64,000 nt of DNA. Origin: an uncultured Eubacterium sp. GTDB taxonomy: Bacteria > Bacillota > Clostridia > Lachnospirales > Lachnospiraceae. Under the pieces are notes generated by a model, which ran no database searches, was not told the origin of the DNA, and saw only the letters and a program-made list of their open reading frames with translations. The translations under genes and the position numbers were made by a program. Positions 25,001 to 34,879 of the stretch are shown here, piece by piece; the first letter of the stretch is position 1, and each line of letters opens with the position of its first letter. The stretch is taken from positions 18,453 to 82,452 of the forward strand of contig NZ_CALGRE010000027.1 in the NCBI RefSeq assembly GCF_937958975.1, written 5' to 3'.

Positions 25001-25951
25001 AATGTAGAAACACCTCAAAATATCTACACAGGTGTTTATAAGTTCCAGACAAAGACTTTAGTAGTGGATTCTTATAATACATTAAAGATTAAAGGGAACG
25101 ATGGAAAGCTTGTGACGATGATTATCAAATATGGTAATCCTACAGGCGAATTAAATATAGAGGATTCTGAAATTGAAGTGCCTACACAACCGGCGAACTT
25201 GCCTACAGATATTCTTTCATTGGTATTGGGGACTACAGCAAACAATTCTGTCATAGTAACATTTAGAGAAAGCCAGATACAAAAAGAAAAGGGGCAGACT
25301 TACAATGTGTATGTAAATAATAAAAAAGTATTGGCAGGAATAGATGCGGGAACTCATGTAATCAATGAAGTTTCAGCAGGTACATGTACGGTTAGAGTGA
25401 CGGCCTTGCTGTCAAATGTGGAGTCAAAAGGTGTAACCGCTACAATAAAAGTTTCAGGACAAAAATATGAAGAGACTACAACAGGTGGAGAAAATCCACC
25501 AACAGTTGAGCCTACAACGGATGGAGACAATCGACCGACAGTTGAGCCTACAACAGATGGAAAGAATCCGCCGATAGTCGAGACTACAACAGCTGGAAAG
25601 CATTCCACAACAGTTGCTCCTGCGACAAAGATTAAAAAACCTGCGAGGGCAAAGATTAGAAAAGTCAAGGCTAAGAAAAAGGCAGCAAAAAAGATTAAAC
25701 TTTCTCTCAAAAAAATAAAGCGTGCAAAGGGTTATCAGATAGCCGTTTACAAAACAAAGAAAAGTGCTAAAAAGAGTAAAAAAGCACTTATCAGGAGATT
25801 TGTCAAGAAACGCAAAGTGACGATAAAATCAAAGAAACTTAAAAATAAAAAGAAGTTGTATATTAAGGCTCGTGCTTATGTGTTAAATACTAAGGGCAAG
25901 AAAGTTTATGGAAAATGGTCTAAGATTAAGAAAGTAAAAATAAAGAAATAA
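22049..25951 (+). CDS. Secreted GH81 endo-beta-1,3-glucanase, multidomain (copy 1)
   Basis: The 1300-aa enzyme hydrolyses beta-1,3-glucan (laminarin, curdlan, callose, fungal wall) outside the cell. A signal peptide (residues 1-35) is followed by the GH81 domain (about 45-800) with GTIMGILPHQYKNMSGY, the catalytic-Asp motif DHHFHYGYF (Asp526), EGHSWASG and the catalytic-Glu segment GNNEESSSEE (Glu602/603). Then come a MucBP-like module (YTVEHYIQQEDGTYILNL), a beta module (about 925-1030), a fibronectin-like module, four 12-residue Thr/Pro-rich repeats (about 1145-1190) and a strongly Lys-rich Fn3-like C-terminus. The same C-terminal type ends the protein at 57285. GGAG precedes the ATG. Confidence 0.9.
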   Translation: MKKFTKRTVAAALAFILTVTPVLDGHFFSNKEVQAEQIGSLSDKVTGTWSYWDGDKDVVQTNAMLLDKLPTRKNQGITRWTTENYDNSTGAIDMGGWGTSLMWNYSCQDNWGNSTYAIPMSYKATAQGFYVVKPSTVRIETALLMEQPENGSLTDFVIGPAFTAGSKKVDKVTDWTYDVVFENSQDPSIQVKSTIVQGSPFSYYQATGTQQMKIMRMRSLPSSISYYNGTTVENSTMLVLKVFDNQDDSTGYSNYDYYAIYVPEGTTWTKSAGTGYADDGIGTLTANFPSAEKSYMSFAWLCESKGPSDAEAESIAKEYEKYAYNFITGTKASYTYDSETATVTTKYQYTIDKKVADAEDGTIMGILPHQYKNMSGYTYLNNTARTIRGNMKFLTGSSYETNLKYTGILPSMMPIYETEHATLQGYVNDFMEKYGPTDTAVTKEKYSANTYDSGKKLNRAVQVMAAAEECGDTENAEKLLNGIKAELADWFTATGEENDKYFYYDEEVGSLFGFPQSYYSVDGIQDHHFHYGYFINAAAQVALRDSSFVQQYGNIIDELIADFATTEENNPNSRYPQLRYFSQYEGHSWASGHANFADGNNEESSSEELNAWAGLILYGQATGNEKLTETGIYLYTTMVSAVNCYWFDIDGDVIDSNFKQQTSSLPKYIQASMVWGGKYGYETWWTAEPLQIQGINILPMTAASFYASRNKQYILDNFETAQRNEAAYTGNDKDINRWNEIWSVYLAMADPAKAIEYFNEDCEPEAGDSKAHAYHTIMAFDKAGTPDLTVTSNAPLSSVFTNADGDKTYVVYNAGGEDKTVTFSDGTTIEAKAGQMNTISGADVVGRAAYTVEHYIQQEDGTYILNLKENKTAKVGSEVTAKEKDYKGYILDETVAGANKNGVVTEDGNLVLKLYYKITELKETPIGTDPSLYKKIGSYNGVDIFYYLIRDDIGINIELLDANETFYISYNGTYTNANTSGYLNNVETPQNIYTGVYKFQTKTLVVDSYNTLKIKGNDGKLVTMIIKYGNPTGELNIEDSEIEVPTQPANLPTDILSLVLGTTANNSVIVTFRESQIQKEKGQTYNVYVNNKKVLAGIDAGTHVINEVSAGTCTVRVTALLSNVESKGVTATIKVSGQKYEETTTGGENPPTVEPTTDGDNRPTVEPTTDGKNPPIVETTTAGKHSTTVAPATKIKKPARAKIRKVKAKKKAAKKIKLSLKKIKRAKGYQIAVYKTKKSAKKSKKALIRRFVKKRKVTIKSKKLKNKKKLYIKARAYVLNTKGKKVYGKWSKIKKVKIKK

Positions 25952-25967
25952 GGAGGATGCTGACAGT

Positions 25968-26555
25968 ATGCCTACAGAACGTGAAAAAATGCTAAATGGC
26001 GAATATTATGACTCTGGGGATAAGGAGCTAGTGGAGCTTCGTCAAAAGGCACATAGGCTTTCTCAGCTTTATAATGAAACTTTTGAAACACAGGAAACAA
26101 AAAGAAAAGAGATTATGGATGAACTACTACCTAATAAGGGAGTAAACTGTTCACTGCAGGGGCCGGTTCAGTTTGATTATGGTGTATTTACATCTATCGG
26201 TGATAATTTCTATGCAAATTTTAACTTTATAGTTCTTGATACCTGTCCGGTGACAATTGGTGACAATGTCTTCTTTGGACCGAATTGTACAATAGCTACG
26301 CCACTACATCCTTTTAATCCTGTGGAGCGTAGAATTAAAGTCCGTGAGGACGGTACATTATATGATTTTGAATATGGGAAACCCATAACCATTGGAAATG
26401 ATTGCTGGTTTGCTAGTAATGTTGTTGTATGTGCGGGGGTAACCGTCGGTGACAATTGTGTAATTGGTGCAGGTAGTGTAGTGACCAGAGATATTCCTGC
26501 CAATAGCCTGGCTGCCGGAAATCCTTGTCGCGTGATACGAAAAATTAATGAATAA
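25968..26555 (+). CDS. maa: Sugar O-acetyltransferase (maltose/galactoside type)
   Basis: The 195-aa enzyme transfers acetyl from acetyl-CoA to sugars. It starts PTEREKMLNGEYYDSGDKEL (Mac domain), followed by left-handed beta-helix hexapeptides with VQFDYGVFTSIGDNFYANFN, HPFNPVERR (catalytic His) and VTVGDNCVIGAGSVVTRDIP. It begins 16 bp after the GH81 stop with GGAGG before ATG, so it may be co-transcribed with the glucanase. A terminator follows at 26573-26616. Confidence 0.9.
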   Translation: MPTEREKMLNGEYYDSGDKELVELRQKAHRLSQLYNETFETQETKRKEIMDELLPNKGVNCSLQGPVQFDYGVFTSIGDNFYANFNFIVLDTCPVTIGDNVFFGPNCTIATPLHPFNPVERRIKVREDGTLYDFEYGKPITIGNDCWFASNVVVCAGVTVGDNCVIGAGSVVTRDIPANSLAAGNPCRVIRKINE

Positions 26556-26572
26556 ATTATTATAATTATTCG

Positions 26573-26616
26573 ACAGAGGCAGATAAAGCATATGAACTTT
26601 ATCTGCCTCTGTTTTT
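26573..26616. terminator. Strong bidirectional terminator
   Basis: A 16-bp perfect stem, 26573-26588 with 26597-26612, with T on the + side. It separates the acetyltransferase from the convergent MATE gene. Confidence 0.85.
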
Positions 26617-26638
26617 CGCGTAAGCAATGGGAAGGGAA

Positions 26639-27946
26639 TTAGTTCTTGTAATCGTTTTTGATAATCGCATATAATCCCAAAACGGTCACAAGTAGTTCGG
26701 TAGCAGGAAAGGCAAACCATACGCCAAGCATTTGAAAAAGAGTAGAGAATAAAAATGCTATTGGTATAATAACAAAAAAGCCTCTCAACAATGAAATCAT
26801 CTGAGCCGGTTTTGGACGTTCTGTCGAAGCAAAATATGTGGAAAGTACAATATTGAAACCTACGAATGGACAGGCAATAAAGTATAGCCGCAATCCGGTT
26901 TCTGCTATTTCCTGTAAGGTTTTATTATGTTCGCTATTAAAAACAGAAGCAATGTTGGAAGCACCAAAGAAGATAACTAAATAAATTGCGACAAATAAAA
27001 TGAATATAGTAACAAGGGAGTATCTAAAAATTGCTTTCATATCAGACACTTTTCTCATACCATAGTTCAGGCTGATAATTGGCTGGATTCCCTGTGATAA
27101 ACCTGTATATATTGCAACGACAACAAGGGAGATTGCAGCGACAACACCATATGCAGCGACACCTACATTTCCTGCTAATCGAAGAATGATAAAATTAAAT
27201 ATAATCATAACAATACCTGAGGAGGCCTCCGTTATAAAAGAAGGTACTCCGGTCGATAAGATACCAAAGATTCTTTTCATGTTTAGTTTATCTTTTGCCA
27301 GATGAAATTTATTTTTCTTTCGGATAATATAGGGCGACAAAACAATAATGCTGATAACCGGTGACATACCTGTTGCAAGTATCGCTCCAAATATTCCCAT
27401 TTCTAATGGAAATATAAAAATGTAATCAAGAACAATGTTAGAAAAACAGCCTGTAATCATAGCTGCCATAGAAAGTGAGGGATTCCCATCATTTCGCACA
27501 AAGCACTGTAAGAGATTATTGGACAAAAAGGCAGGCGCGAATAATAACATAACCTGTAAATAAGTATTTGTCATTGGGAAAATAGCAGCATTTGCTCCCA
27601 ACAGTTTTACAATTGGACCGGATAAAAATAAACCGAATAAAACGAAGATTGTTCCTAAGCAGCCGGTGAGACAAACTGAATTGGTAAATGTCCTGTTGGC
27701 TTTTTCGTGTTCCCCACGACTTCTTTGTATGGAATACTTTGTACCACCGCCCATACCGAGCATTAATCCCGTACCGTTGATGAAGCAGAAGACCGGAAAG
27801 GCAAGATTGAGCGCTGCCAGACCGTTGGTACCTAAATTGGCAGATACAAAGAAAGTATCCGCTAAAGTATAGCAGGAATATGCAAGCTGTCCTAATATAT
27901 TTAAAGATACATATTTCAAAAAGGTATAAAGTGTGCTGTTTCTCAT
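26639..27946 (-). CDS. MATE-family efflux transporter
   Basis: The 435-aa membrane protein has about 12 hydrophobic segments in two homologous halves. It shows the MATE features LADTFFVSANLGTNGLAALN, MGGGTKYSIQRSRGE and GLSQGIQPIISLNYG. It exports cationic drugs or metabolites using a Na+ or H+ gradient (MepA/NorM type). The start follows AGGAGG directly after a terminator-like hairpin (27962-28013), so its expression is probably controlled by attenuation. Confidence 0.92.
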   Translation of the reverse strand: MRNSTLYTFLKYVSLNILGQLAYSCYTLADTFFVSANLGTNGLAALNLAFPVFCFINGTGLMLGMGGGTKYSIQRSRGEHEKANRTFTNSVCLTGCLGTIFVLFGLFLSGPIVKLLGANAAIFPMTNTYLQVMLLFAPAFLSNNLLQCFVRNDGNPSLSMAAMITGCFSNIVLDYIFIFPLEMGIFGAILATGMSPVISIIVLSPYIIRKKNKFHLAKDKLNMKRIFGILSTGVPSFITEASSGIVMIIFNFIILRLAGNVGVAAYGVVAAISLVVVAIYTGLSQGIQPIISLNYGMRKVSDMKAIFRYSLVTIFILFVAIYLVIFFGASNIASVFNSEHNKTLQEIAETGLRLYFIACPFVGFNIVLSTYFASTERPKPAQMISLLRGFFVIIPIAFLFSTLFQMLGVWFAFPATELLVTVLGLYAIIKNDYKN

Positions 27947-27956
27947 TTTTCCTCCT

Positions 27957-28040
27957 AAAAAAAGCGCTGAACTTCGTATCTTCTAAGGCCTAACGATACG
28001 AAATCCAACGCTAAAAGTTCACCCGGCGGCGAACATAATT
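27957..28040 (-). promoter_or_regulatory. Two-hairpin leader with terminator in front of the MATE gene
   Basis: On the minus strand the leader holds a GTTCGCC-GCCG-GGTGAAC hairpin (about 28016-28033). A long hairpin follows (AGCG...TTCGTATC with GATACGAA...CGCT, 27964-28013) ending in eight U, right before AGGAGG. A possible TATAAT lies upstream. This is the layout of a transcription attenuator or small riboswitch. It matches no riboswitch class I can name. Confidence 0.55.
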
Positions 28041-28183
28041 TATTATATTATTAACTACAAAACAATAAATACGTTTTCTTATTATATCATAATGTAGAAA
28101 GAAATCAATAGAGAGTTGTTTTGTCATATTTTTAGTAAAAGATTACATAATAAGTTATAAAAAAGATGGGGTTGGGTGTAAGT

Positions 28184-30148
28184 ATGAATAATCATTTAAA
28201 AAATCAGACAAGTCCTTATTTGCTTCAGCATACAGATAATCCGGTAAACTGGTATCCTTGGTGTGATGAGGCATTTGAACGTGCAAAAGCAGAAGATAAG
28301 CCGATATTTTTGAGTATTGGGTATAGTACCTGCCACTGGTGTCATGTAATGGCACATGAGAGTTTTGAGGATGCCCATATTGCTGAAATTATGAATCAGT
28401 ATTTTATAGCAATCAAAGTGGATAAAGAAGAGCGACCGGATATTGACAGTATTTATATGTCGGTATGTCAGGCATTAACAGGAAGTGGGGGATGGCCTAC
28501 TACTATTTTTTTAACTCCGGAGCAGAAACCTTTTCTGGCTGGGACTTATTTTCCGAAAACTGCAAGATATGGTCAGATAGGATTAAAAGAATTACTTTTA
28601 GCTGTACATGACAGATGGACGACCGATAGAGAGAACCTGTTGGAAGCGGCGGATGAAATTATAACTTTTTTAAGTCAAAAAAATAGAGTCCAGGGGAATC
28701 TGGAGAAAAATTTAATAGATGCTGCCTTTGAGCTTTATAAGCATACATTTGATGAGATGTACGGTGGCTTTGGAAAGGCGCCAAAGTTTCCGGCTCCTCA
28801 TAATTTGTTATTTTTAATGCAGTATTTTGAAAAGAGCGGAGATGAGAAAGCTATGAGAATGGTAGAAAAATCATTGCTCCAAATGTATTATGGTGGAATG
28901 TTTGACCATATTGGAGGAGGATTTAGCAGATATTCTACAGATAAATATTTCCTGGTGCCACATTTTGAAAAGATGCTGTATGATAATGCTCTGTTGATTC
29001 TTGCCTATTGTAAGGCATATGAAATAACAAAAAAGAAAATCTATTGTGAAATTGCGGAAAAAACCGCTATGTATGTTCTGCGGGAGATGACTTCTCAGGA
29101 AAACGGATTCTATAGTGCGCAGGATGCGGACAGTGAAGGAGTAGAGGGAAAATACTATTTGTTAGAGCCGGACGAAATTATTAGCATTCTTGGACAGGCG
29201 GCGGGCAAGGAATTTAATAAATTTTTTGATATTACAAGAGAAGGAAATTTTGAGGGAAAGAATATACCAAATCTTTTAAAAAGCAAGGCAGTAAGTGAAA
29301 GTTTTAATGTTTATCTGCCGGAAGTATATGCTTATCGCAAAAAACGATATTCATTACATTTAGATGATAAAATATTAACGTCGTGGAATGCACTTATGAT
29401 TACAGCAATGTGTCATCTTTATCGTGTTACAGAAAATAAAACTTATCTGAACGCAGCAGTAAAAGCGCAGGAATTTATTCAAAGTAAACTTTGTGAAAAA
29501 GATATATTAAAGATAAGTTATCGAAATAATCAGTCAAATGGAAAGGGATTGTTGGATGATTATGCAAATGAAATATTTGCATTACTTGCTTTGTATCAGG
29601 CTACTTTCCGGATAAATTATCTGGAGCAGGCCCGAAAATTTTGTGATAAAGTGATTCAGGAATTTTGGGATAGGGAGCAGGGAGGATTTTTTCTATATGG
29701 AAAGAATAATGAACAGTTGATTTTACATCCAAAGGAGACTTATGACGGTGCCATTTTTAGTGGAAATTCAGTTATGGCATATAATCTTGTACAATTATAC
29801 TTCCTTACAGGGGATAAAGTGTTTGAAAAGTTTGCAAAAAATCAATTAAAATTTATGAGTGGAGAAGCTCAGCATTATCCAATGGGATATCCCATGTTTC
29901 TTATGGCATTGTCAGATTATGTTAACCCTCCGGAAAAAATAATTGTAGTGGCAAAGGAGAATAAAGAGTTAGAAAAATTACCTTGCAGGGTTTCTCTAAA
30001 TTCTATTGTATATGTTTTTCAAAGTCCAACAAAGGAATATCCATTAAAGAATGATAAGACCACATTTTATATATGCAGGGGACATTCCTGTCTTCCACCG
30101 GTAAATGAATTGAATCATGTTTCCATAAAAAATACCAAAATTTTATAA
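28184..30148 (+). CDS. DUF255 / YyaL-type thioredoxin-domain protein
   Basis: The 654-aa cytoplasmic protein has an N-terminal thioredoxin-like domain ([48 protein letters not shown]) and a long alpha/alpha-barrel domain resembling AGE-type epimerases ([24 protein letters not shown]). Family members (YyaL, human SPATA20) have no settled function. ATG 28184 begins the conserved [11 protein letters not shown]; an in-frame ATG at 28166 would add six residues. It is transcribed away from the MATE gene. Confidence 0.88.
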   Translation: MNNHLKNQTSPYLLQHTDNPVNWYPWCDEAFERAKAEDKPIFLSIGYSTCHWCHVMAHESFEDAHIAEIMNQYFIAIKVDKEERPDIDSIYMSVCQALTGSGGWPTTIFLTPEQKPFLAGTYFPKTARYGQIGLKELLLAVHDRWTTDRENLLEAADEIITFLSQKNRVQGNLEKNLIDAAFELYKHTFDEMYGGFGKAPKFPAPHNLLFLMQYFEKSGDEKAMRMVEKSLLQMYYGGMFDHIGGGFSRYSTDKYFLVPHFEKMLYDNALLILAYCKAYEITKKKIYCEIAEKTAMYVLREMTSQENGFYSAQDADSEGVEGKYYLLEPDEIISILGQAAGKEFNKFFDITREGNFEGKNIPNLLKSKAVSESFNVYLPEVYAYRKKRYSLHLDDKILTSWNALMITAMCHLYRVTENKTYLNAAVKAQEFIQSKLCEKDILKISYRNNQSNGKGLLDDYANEIFALLALYQATFRINYLEQARKFCDKVIQEFWDREQGGFFLYGKNNEQLILHPKETYDGAIFSGNSVMAYNLVQLYFLTGDKVFEKFAKNQLKFMSGEAQHYPMGYPMFLMALSDYVNPPEKIIVVAKENKELEKLPCRVSLNSIVYVFQSPTKEYPLKNDKTTFYICRGHSCLPPVNELNHVSIKNTKIL

Positions 30149-30154
30149 GAATAT

Positions 30155-30221
30155 GTTGTTTGTCGTAAAATTTGGTTGTTTGTCGCAGGTTAGATAATTT
30201 CCTTCCAAAAAATGGTATAAT
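30155..30221 (+). promoter_or_regulatory. LytTR-like direct repeats and promoter
   Basis: GTTGTTTGTCG occurs twice, at 30155-30165 and 30175-30185 (20-bp period, same helix face). A TATAAT follows at 30216-30221 with no recognisable -35. Direct repeats two turns apart just upstream of a poor -35 are typical of LytTR-type (AgrA/ComE-like) activators. It drives the 1444-aa protease-like gene. Confidence 0.55.
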
Positions 30222-30265
30222 TTTTATATCTTTTTGGAGGGAAAAATTTTTATGAAGGAGGTAGT

Positions 30266-33200
30266 ATGATGAGAAAATCAACAAAGAGATGGATGGCAAT
30301 GATGTTGTCAATTACAATGGTTTTAGGGACGATAACATATCAGCCTGTAAGAGCAAATGAGGATTCGGGAGATGCTCCCCCGGAAGAAGTGTATGCAACA
30401 GGAGCAATTCCGGAAGACCTGTCAAAGATTAGTGACGATATGAAAATCAATTCGCTGGAAGAGTATTATGATATTCTGGAGAAAGAGGGAGAATTGGACG
30501 AGCCTCCGGTTCCGGGAGCAGGATTAGAGGAAGAACTGTATGGTTCTATTGATTTGAGTACCAGTGAATATTTTCCGGAGATAACCAACCAAGGGGGATT
30601 GGGTGCATGTACGTCTTTTGCACAGACCTATTATCAGTTTACATATGAAATGAATCGGAAAATGAATCGTGCAGCGACAACGGAAAGTACATTATCACCG
30701 ATATATCCATATAACCTTATTGCAAATAATAATGGAAATAGTGGTGCTAATCCGGCGAGGCTTTATTCGTTATTACAGCATAAGGGAACAATTCCATGGT
30801 CGGGCACAGAGTATAGTAGAAATCCAAAGACATGGTTTCCTACAAAAGAAAACTGGAATAAGGCAGATAATTATCGGTTAAAAAAGTATTATTTTTTTGG
30901 TAAAAATCTTGGAAATAGCGGTAACGAGATAAGTTCACCAAAAGATTCTAAATTAAATATTATAAAAAGTATGCTAAACATGGGGCAAGTGGTTTGTATA
31001 ACTACATATATAAGTAGTAGAAAGGAAGAAACTCTTGGACAAAACAGCCCACATGCCGGAGAAATGATTATAACAGATATCTTAGGGCAACAAGGATGTC
31101 ATAGAATGACAATTGTGGGATATGATGACAATATTTGGGTTGATATTAATGGTGACGGTCAGGTACAGGAGGCAGAAAAAGGAGCATTTAAAATTGCAAA
31201 TTCATGGGGAGATAATTGGGGGAACGATGGATTTTGTTGGTTTGCATACGACGCAATCAATATTAAGTCTCAGGTTACAGGGGAAACCCATATGGCTTCT
31301 CCGACATGGACATATAGCTGCGGATTATATGATTTTTCAGTCATTACCGTTACAGATTATAATAGTGACTCAGATATCAAACTGGAATATACATTAAATA
31401 CAAATTCCAGAAAGGAATTAAAAATAAGTGTTATGGCAACAGATATTGAGTCGGGTCAGATATATACCAATGAAGCAACTCCATATTATATTGAAGATGG
31501 TAATTCTGATTCGAGAAATTTATCTTTTGATGGGACAGAAGGTATGGCAGACGGAACAATGACAATGGATTTGGATACGGTAGTTCCGGGACTGACTTCA
31601 GACACATTTGGTAATTATGTATGGAATGTCGAATTTTCAGAAACAACGGATAATTCCTATAGAACAGTAGTGAAAGATGTAAAAATTGTAGATTACAATA
31701 TAGAAAAAGAGTATCAATTTGATGCATCATATCCTCAGACCATTAATGGGAATAAGATAGAACTTGAGTGTAATTCAAATGCGCAGGGGTATGATTTACA
31801 GGTGACAGATATCTCTTATGTTAATCTCGAAACAGGAGAGGAAAATGGCAGGATTGAGCCAGGGGATAGGATTCGGTTTGAATCTAAAATCAAAAATGTT
31901 GGCGATACGAAAATAAAAGAAAATCAAAAATTTAGTGTTTTATTTACCAGTGACGAAAAGACAGTTTGGAATAGTGGTAAATTTATTCAATCGGAGCTTG
32001 GTGTGGCTGACTGGTTATCGGTTCCGGCAGTGAGCGGAGAAGAAGCAGGAGTTATTACGTTTTCTGAGACAGGAACCTACAGTGTTACAGCGTGGGCAAA
32101 TTATAATAATATATTGACGGAAGAATATGGAGGAAATGCGGCAGAGAACAATAAGAAAACAATTACAATACAGGTATTGCCACAAGAAGGTGGAATTAAG
32201 GTGACATCATTTACGGCATCCGATGAAGAAATACAATACGGTGATACCGTAACATTTAATATAACTCTGAAATATGGTAATACTGTACAGACTAAATTTG
32301 ATATTAGCAATTCAAAAGGAATGTATTTGTATCGCAGTGATTATATGGATGGCACACAGATGTCTTACCAGTTTAATACAACAGGTCTTTATTATGTTTT
32401 TGCCACAATAAAAGATGTGAATACCGGAGAAGAAGTGAAAACAACTCAATATGTTCGGATTTATGTTAAGGATAAAGAGACGGGCTATGACTTTGAGGTA
32501 AACTCTTTATCTTATAATTTGAGTGATTCGGGTACTAAAGGAAAAGTTTATGTGGGAGATTCTATTTATCCAAGAGCAAGGGTAAAAAATGTAGGAGAGA
32601 TAAATGCACCGGATAATGAAAAATTGAGAATTAGTTTTCAGATTGAAAACGACATAATAAATAAAATGTGGAATGATGAGTATTCAGGAAAAATAGGTAT
32701 TAAGGCTGGTGAAAGTAAAATTTTAAGTGCAAAAGCCGGAGGACAGAATGGAGATGGAAGTTATACATTTACAGAACCGGGAACTTATACACTTACTGCG
32801 TGGGTAAATGATACGAATGAGATATCAGGAGAGCTGGGTGGTTATACAGCGAATAATAATAAACAGACGATAACTTTCCAGGTTTACCCTAAGGAGAGTA
32901 TGAATACGGTGGAAGAGTTTGAAGCGGATAAAACAAGTGTATTGCAGGGAGAGATAGTAAATTTTGCTATAATTTCATATCCTGTAATTTCTGCATTAAG
33001 AACGAAATTAGATATTTATACGGAAAGTGGTGATTTGTATGATAGTATTGGGTACCAGTATGGAATGGATAGAGATTATTGTTTTGAAGAGGTTGGGACT
33101 TTTTATGTGCAGGCAACAATTGTTGAGACATTTGATGGAGAAAAAGGTATCACTTCAAGAATTGCAGTGACAGTAGACGCAGCAAATGGATATGATTTGG

Positions 33201-34600
33201 CAGTGGGAACAATTGGTTATCAGAATCAAGACACAAATGAGATTAATGGACAAGTCGTTGTCGGAGAACCGTTTAAATTCTATTCTGTGATAAAGAATGT
33301 GGGAACGCAGACAGTAAATGAAAATGGAGGTTTAATTGTAAACTTCCGTATTCAGGGAAAAGATACGGATGTTACATTGAGCTATGACAATAATACTTTG
33401 ATGACATATCTACAGGCTGGATATGTTGGCGCTTTTCAGAGTAATAAAGGTGGAGAAAATAACGACGGAAGTTACATATTTAGCAAGGCGGGAACCTATA
33501 CTTTGACGGTCAGCGTAAATGATGACAATAGGTTTCCTGACGAAATTTGCGGCAATACAGCAAAAAATAATAAAAATAGTATGACAATTAAGGTTGTAGA
33601 ACCAAGTAGCATTACAATTAATAAATTTACTGCAAACGGGAAGGAAATCAGTCAGGGTGATAGTGTAACATTTACAATTGATTGCGAGCTTTTACATATG
33701 TCTCATAACAGATACGAAATCTACAATGAAGATGGAACTTTGTATGAAAAAAAGGGAATTGATTATAGTTTGTCAAGAAAACTTATATTTGAAGACCCTG
33801 GCACATATGATGTGCAGGCAGTGATAGAAGATTTAACGACCGGTGAGATTAAGAGGACAGAAAAAATTAGGATTATTGTTACACAGACAGATGGATATGA
33901 TTTAGCAGTGACCGATATTAGATATGTTAATGTGGATACAGCATACAATGGAGGAAATTTGAAACCGGGAGACCGTATCAGATTACAGGCAATGATTAAA
34001 AATGTGGGAAATGCAAAAGCAAGGGATAATACATTGATGAAAATAACGTATCAGATTGCAGGCAAAAATCCGGTAATACTCTATAATGACCAGTTTAAAA
34101 ACCGTACAGGTCTGGCAGCAGGGCAAAGCACTCGGCTTAATTCTAATAAAGGCGGAGTAAATGATGATGGCATTATTACTTTAACGGAGAGTGGAACCTA
34201 TACATTTACGGTAAGTGTCAATGATGATAATGCTTTTCCGGATGAGATATGTGGTAATAAGGCAAAGAATAATAAAAAAACAATTACAGTGAATGTCGCT
34301 GAGCCGGAAAAGCGTATTCAATTGGGTAGTTTTGATGCATCTACAGATGAAATTTTTAAAGGAGGTATGGTGGAATTTAGTGCAGATGTTTCTAATGTAA
34401 GCAGTGCGATGATAAAATTACATGTTTATGGATTGAATGGAATGATATATCATGGAAGTTATTTTATGGGAACCGAGGTCAATTATCAATTTCAGCAGGA
34501 AGGAACATATTATGTTCAGGCAACAATTGTAGACCCGCATACCAGTGAGGAGGTCGATACAGGTTTTATTCGTGTAGTTGTAAAATCTCGTGAAAGTTAG
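30266..34600 (+). CDS. Secreted papain-like (C1) peptidase with CARDB-like repeats
   Basis: The 1444-aa protein has a signal peptide (MMLSITMVLGTITYQPVRA), a propeptide-like segment and a C1-type peptidase domain. The domain shows Gln-Gly and catalytic Cys115 (ITNQGGLGACTSFA), His279 (GCHRMTIVGYDD) and Asn312 (KIANSWGDNWGNDGF). From about residue 500 there are four CARDB-like modules opening with GYDLQVTDISYVN-type strands. They alternate with Ig-like modules opening with ITINKFTANGKEISQGDSVT. AAGGAGG precedes; ATG 30266 or 30269 are both possible. It probably acts on the cell surface or in the medium. The catalytic Cys is followed by Thr rather than the usual Trp. Confidence 0.82.
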   Translation: MMRKSTKRWMAMMLSITMVLGTITYQPVRANEDSGDAPPEEVYATGAIPEDLSKISDDMKINSLEEYYDILEKEGELDEPPVPGAGLEEELYGSIDLSTSEYFPEITNQGGLGACTSFAQTYYQFTYEMNRKMNRAATTESTLSPIYPYNLIANNNGNSGANPARLYSLLQHKGTIPWSGTEYSRNPKTWFPTKENWNKADNYRLKKYYFFGKNLGNSGNEISSPKDSKLNIIKSMLNMGQVVCITTYISSRKEETLGQNSPHAGEMIITDILGQQGCHRMTIVGYDDNIWVDINGDGQVQEAEKGAFKIANSWGDNWGNDGFCWFAYDAINIKSQVTGETHMASPTWTYSCGLYDFSVITVTDYNSDSDIKLEYTLNTNSRKELKISVMATDIESGQIYTNEATPYYIEDGNSDSRNLSFDGTEGMADGTMTMDLDTVVPGLTSDTFGNYVWNVEFSETTDNSYRTVVKDVKIVDYNIEKEYQFDASYPQTINGNKIELECNSNAQGYDLQVTDISYVNLETGEENGRIEPGDRIRFESKIKNVGDTKIKENQKFSVLFTSDEKTVWNSGKFIQSELGVADWLSVPAVSGEEAGVITFSETGTYSVTAWANYNNILTEEYGGNAAENNKKTITIQVLPQEGGIKVTSFTASDEEIQYGDTVTFNITLKYGNTVQTKFDISNSKGMYLYRSDYMDGTQMSYQFNTTGLYYVFATIKDVNTGEEVKTTQYVRIYVKDKETGYDFEVNSLSYNLSDSGTKGKVYVGDSIYPRARVKNVGEINAPDNEKLRISFQIENDIINKMWNDEYSGKIGIKAGESKILSAKAGGQNGDGSYTFTEPGTYTLTAWVNDTNEISGELGGYTANNNKQTITFQVYPKESMNTVEEFEADKTSVLQGEIVNFAIISYPVISALRTKLDIYTESGDLYDSIGYQYGMDRDYCFEEVGTFYVQATIVETFDGEKGITSRIAVTVDAANGYDLAVGTIGYQNQDTNEINGQVVVGEPFKFYSVIKNVGTQTVNENGGLIVNFRIQGKDTDVTLSYDNNTLMTYLQAGYVGAFQSNKGGENNDGSYIFSKAGTYTLTVSVNDDNRFPDEICGNTAKNNKNSMTIKVVEPSSITINKFTANGKEISQGDSVTFTIDCELLHMSHNRYEIYNEDGTLYEKKGIDYSLSRKLIFEDPGTYDVQAVIEDLTTGEIKRTEKIRIIVTQTDGYDLAVTDIRYVNVDTAYNGGNLKPGDRIRLQAMIKNVGNAKARDNTLMKITYQIAGKNPVILYNDQFKNRTGLAAGQSTRLNSNKGGVNDDGIITLTESGTYTFTVSVNDDNAFPDEICGNKAKNNKKTITVNVAEPEKRIQLGSFDASTDEIFKGGMVEFSADVSNVSSAMIKLHVYGLNGMIYHGSYFMGTEVNYQFQQEGTYYVQATIVDPHTSEEVDTGFIRVVVKSRES

Positions 34601-34615
34601 AAATTAGGGTTATAA

Positions 34616-34664
34616 AAGGAGTTGTATCACTAAATAATATAGTGTGCAGCTCCTTGTTTTTTTA
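34616..34664 (+). terminator. Rho-independent terminator
   Basis: AAGGAG (34616-34621) pairs with CTCCTT (34650-34655), with an inner TATCACTA/TATAGTGT stem, followed by T. Confidence 0.8.
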
Positions 34665-34750
34665 AATAAAATTTATGTTTATTAGTGTAAAATGTGTAAG
34701 TTAAACTTAATAAGGTTAAGTTGATTTATAAAAAACATACAAAAAGTGTA

Positions 34751-34779
34751 TTGAAATAAAAATGTTTTTGTTGTAATAT
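34751..34779 (+). promoter_or_regulatory. Promoter of GH81 gene 2
   Basis: TTGAAA (34751-34756), 17-bp spacer, TAATAT (34774-34779), about 100 bp before the start. Upstream (34698-34730) TTAAACTTAA and TTAAGTTGA form an imperfect repeat that could be an operator. Confidence 0.5.
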
Positions 34780-34879
34780 AACCAAGAAAACAAAGTTTTC
34801 GTGCGGTTTTTTTGTGAAAAATGTAAAAGAGAATAGAAGAAAAGAGATGTGAAAAAAGTATTTCTAAAAGGAGGAACAA

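Noticed and set aside
25354..25710. A minus-strand frame of 118 codons inside GH81 copy 1
   Set aside because: It is the complement of the repetitive Thr/Pro linker and has no start signals.
34698..34730. TTAAACTTAA/TTAAGTTGA repeat upstream of GH81 copy 2 as an operator
   Set aside because: The arms are short and AT-rich, and similar words occur by chance in this composition.
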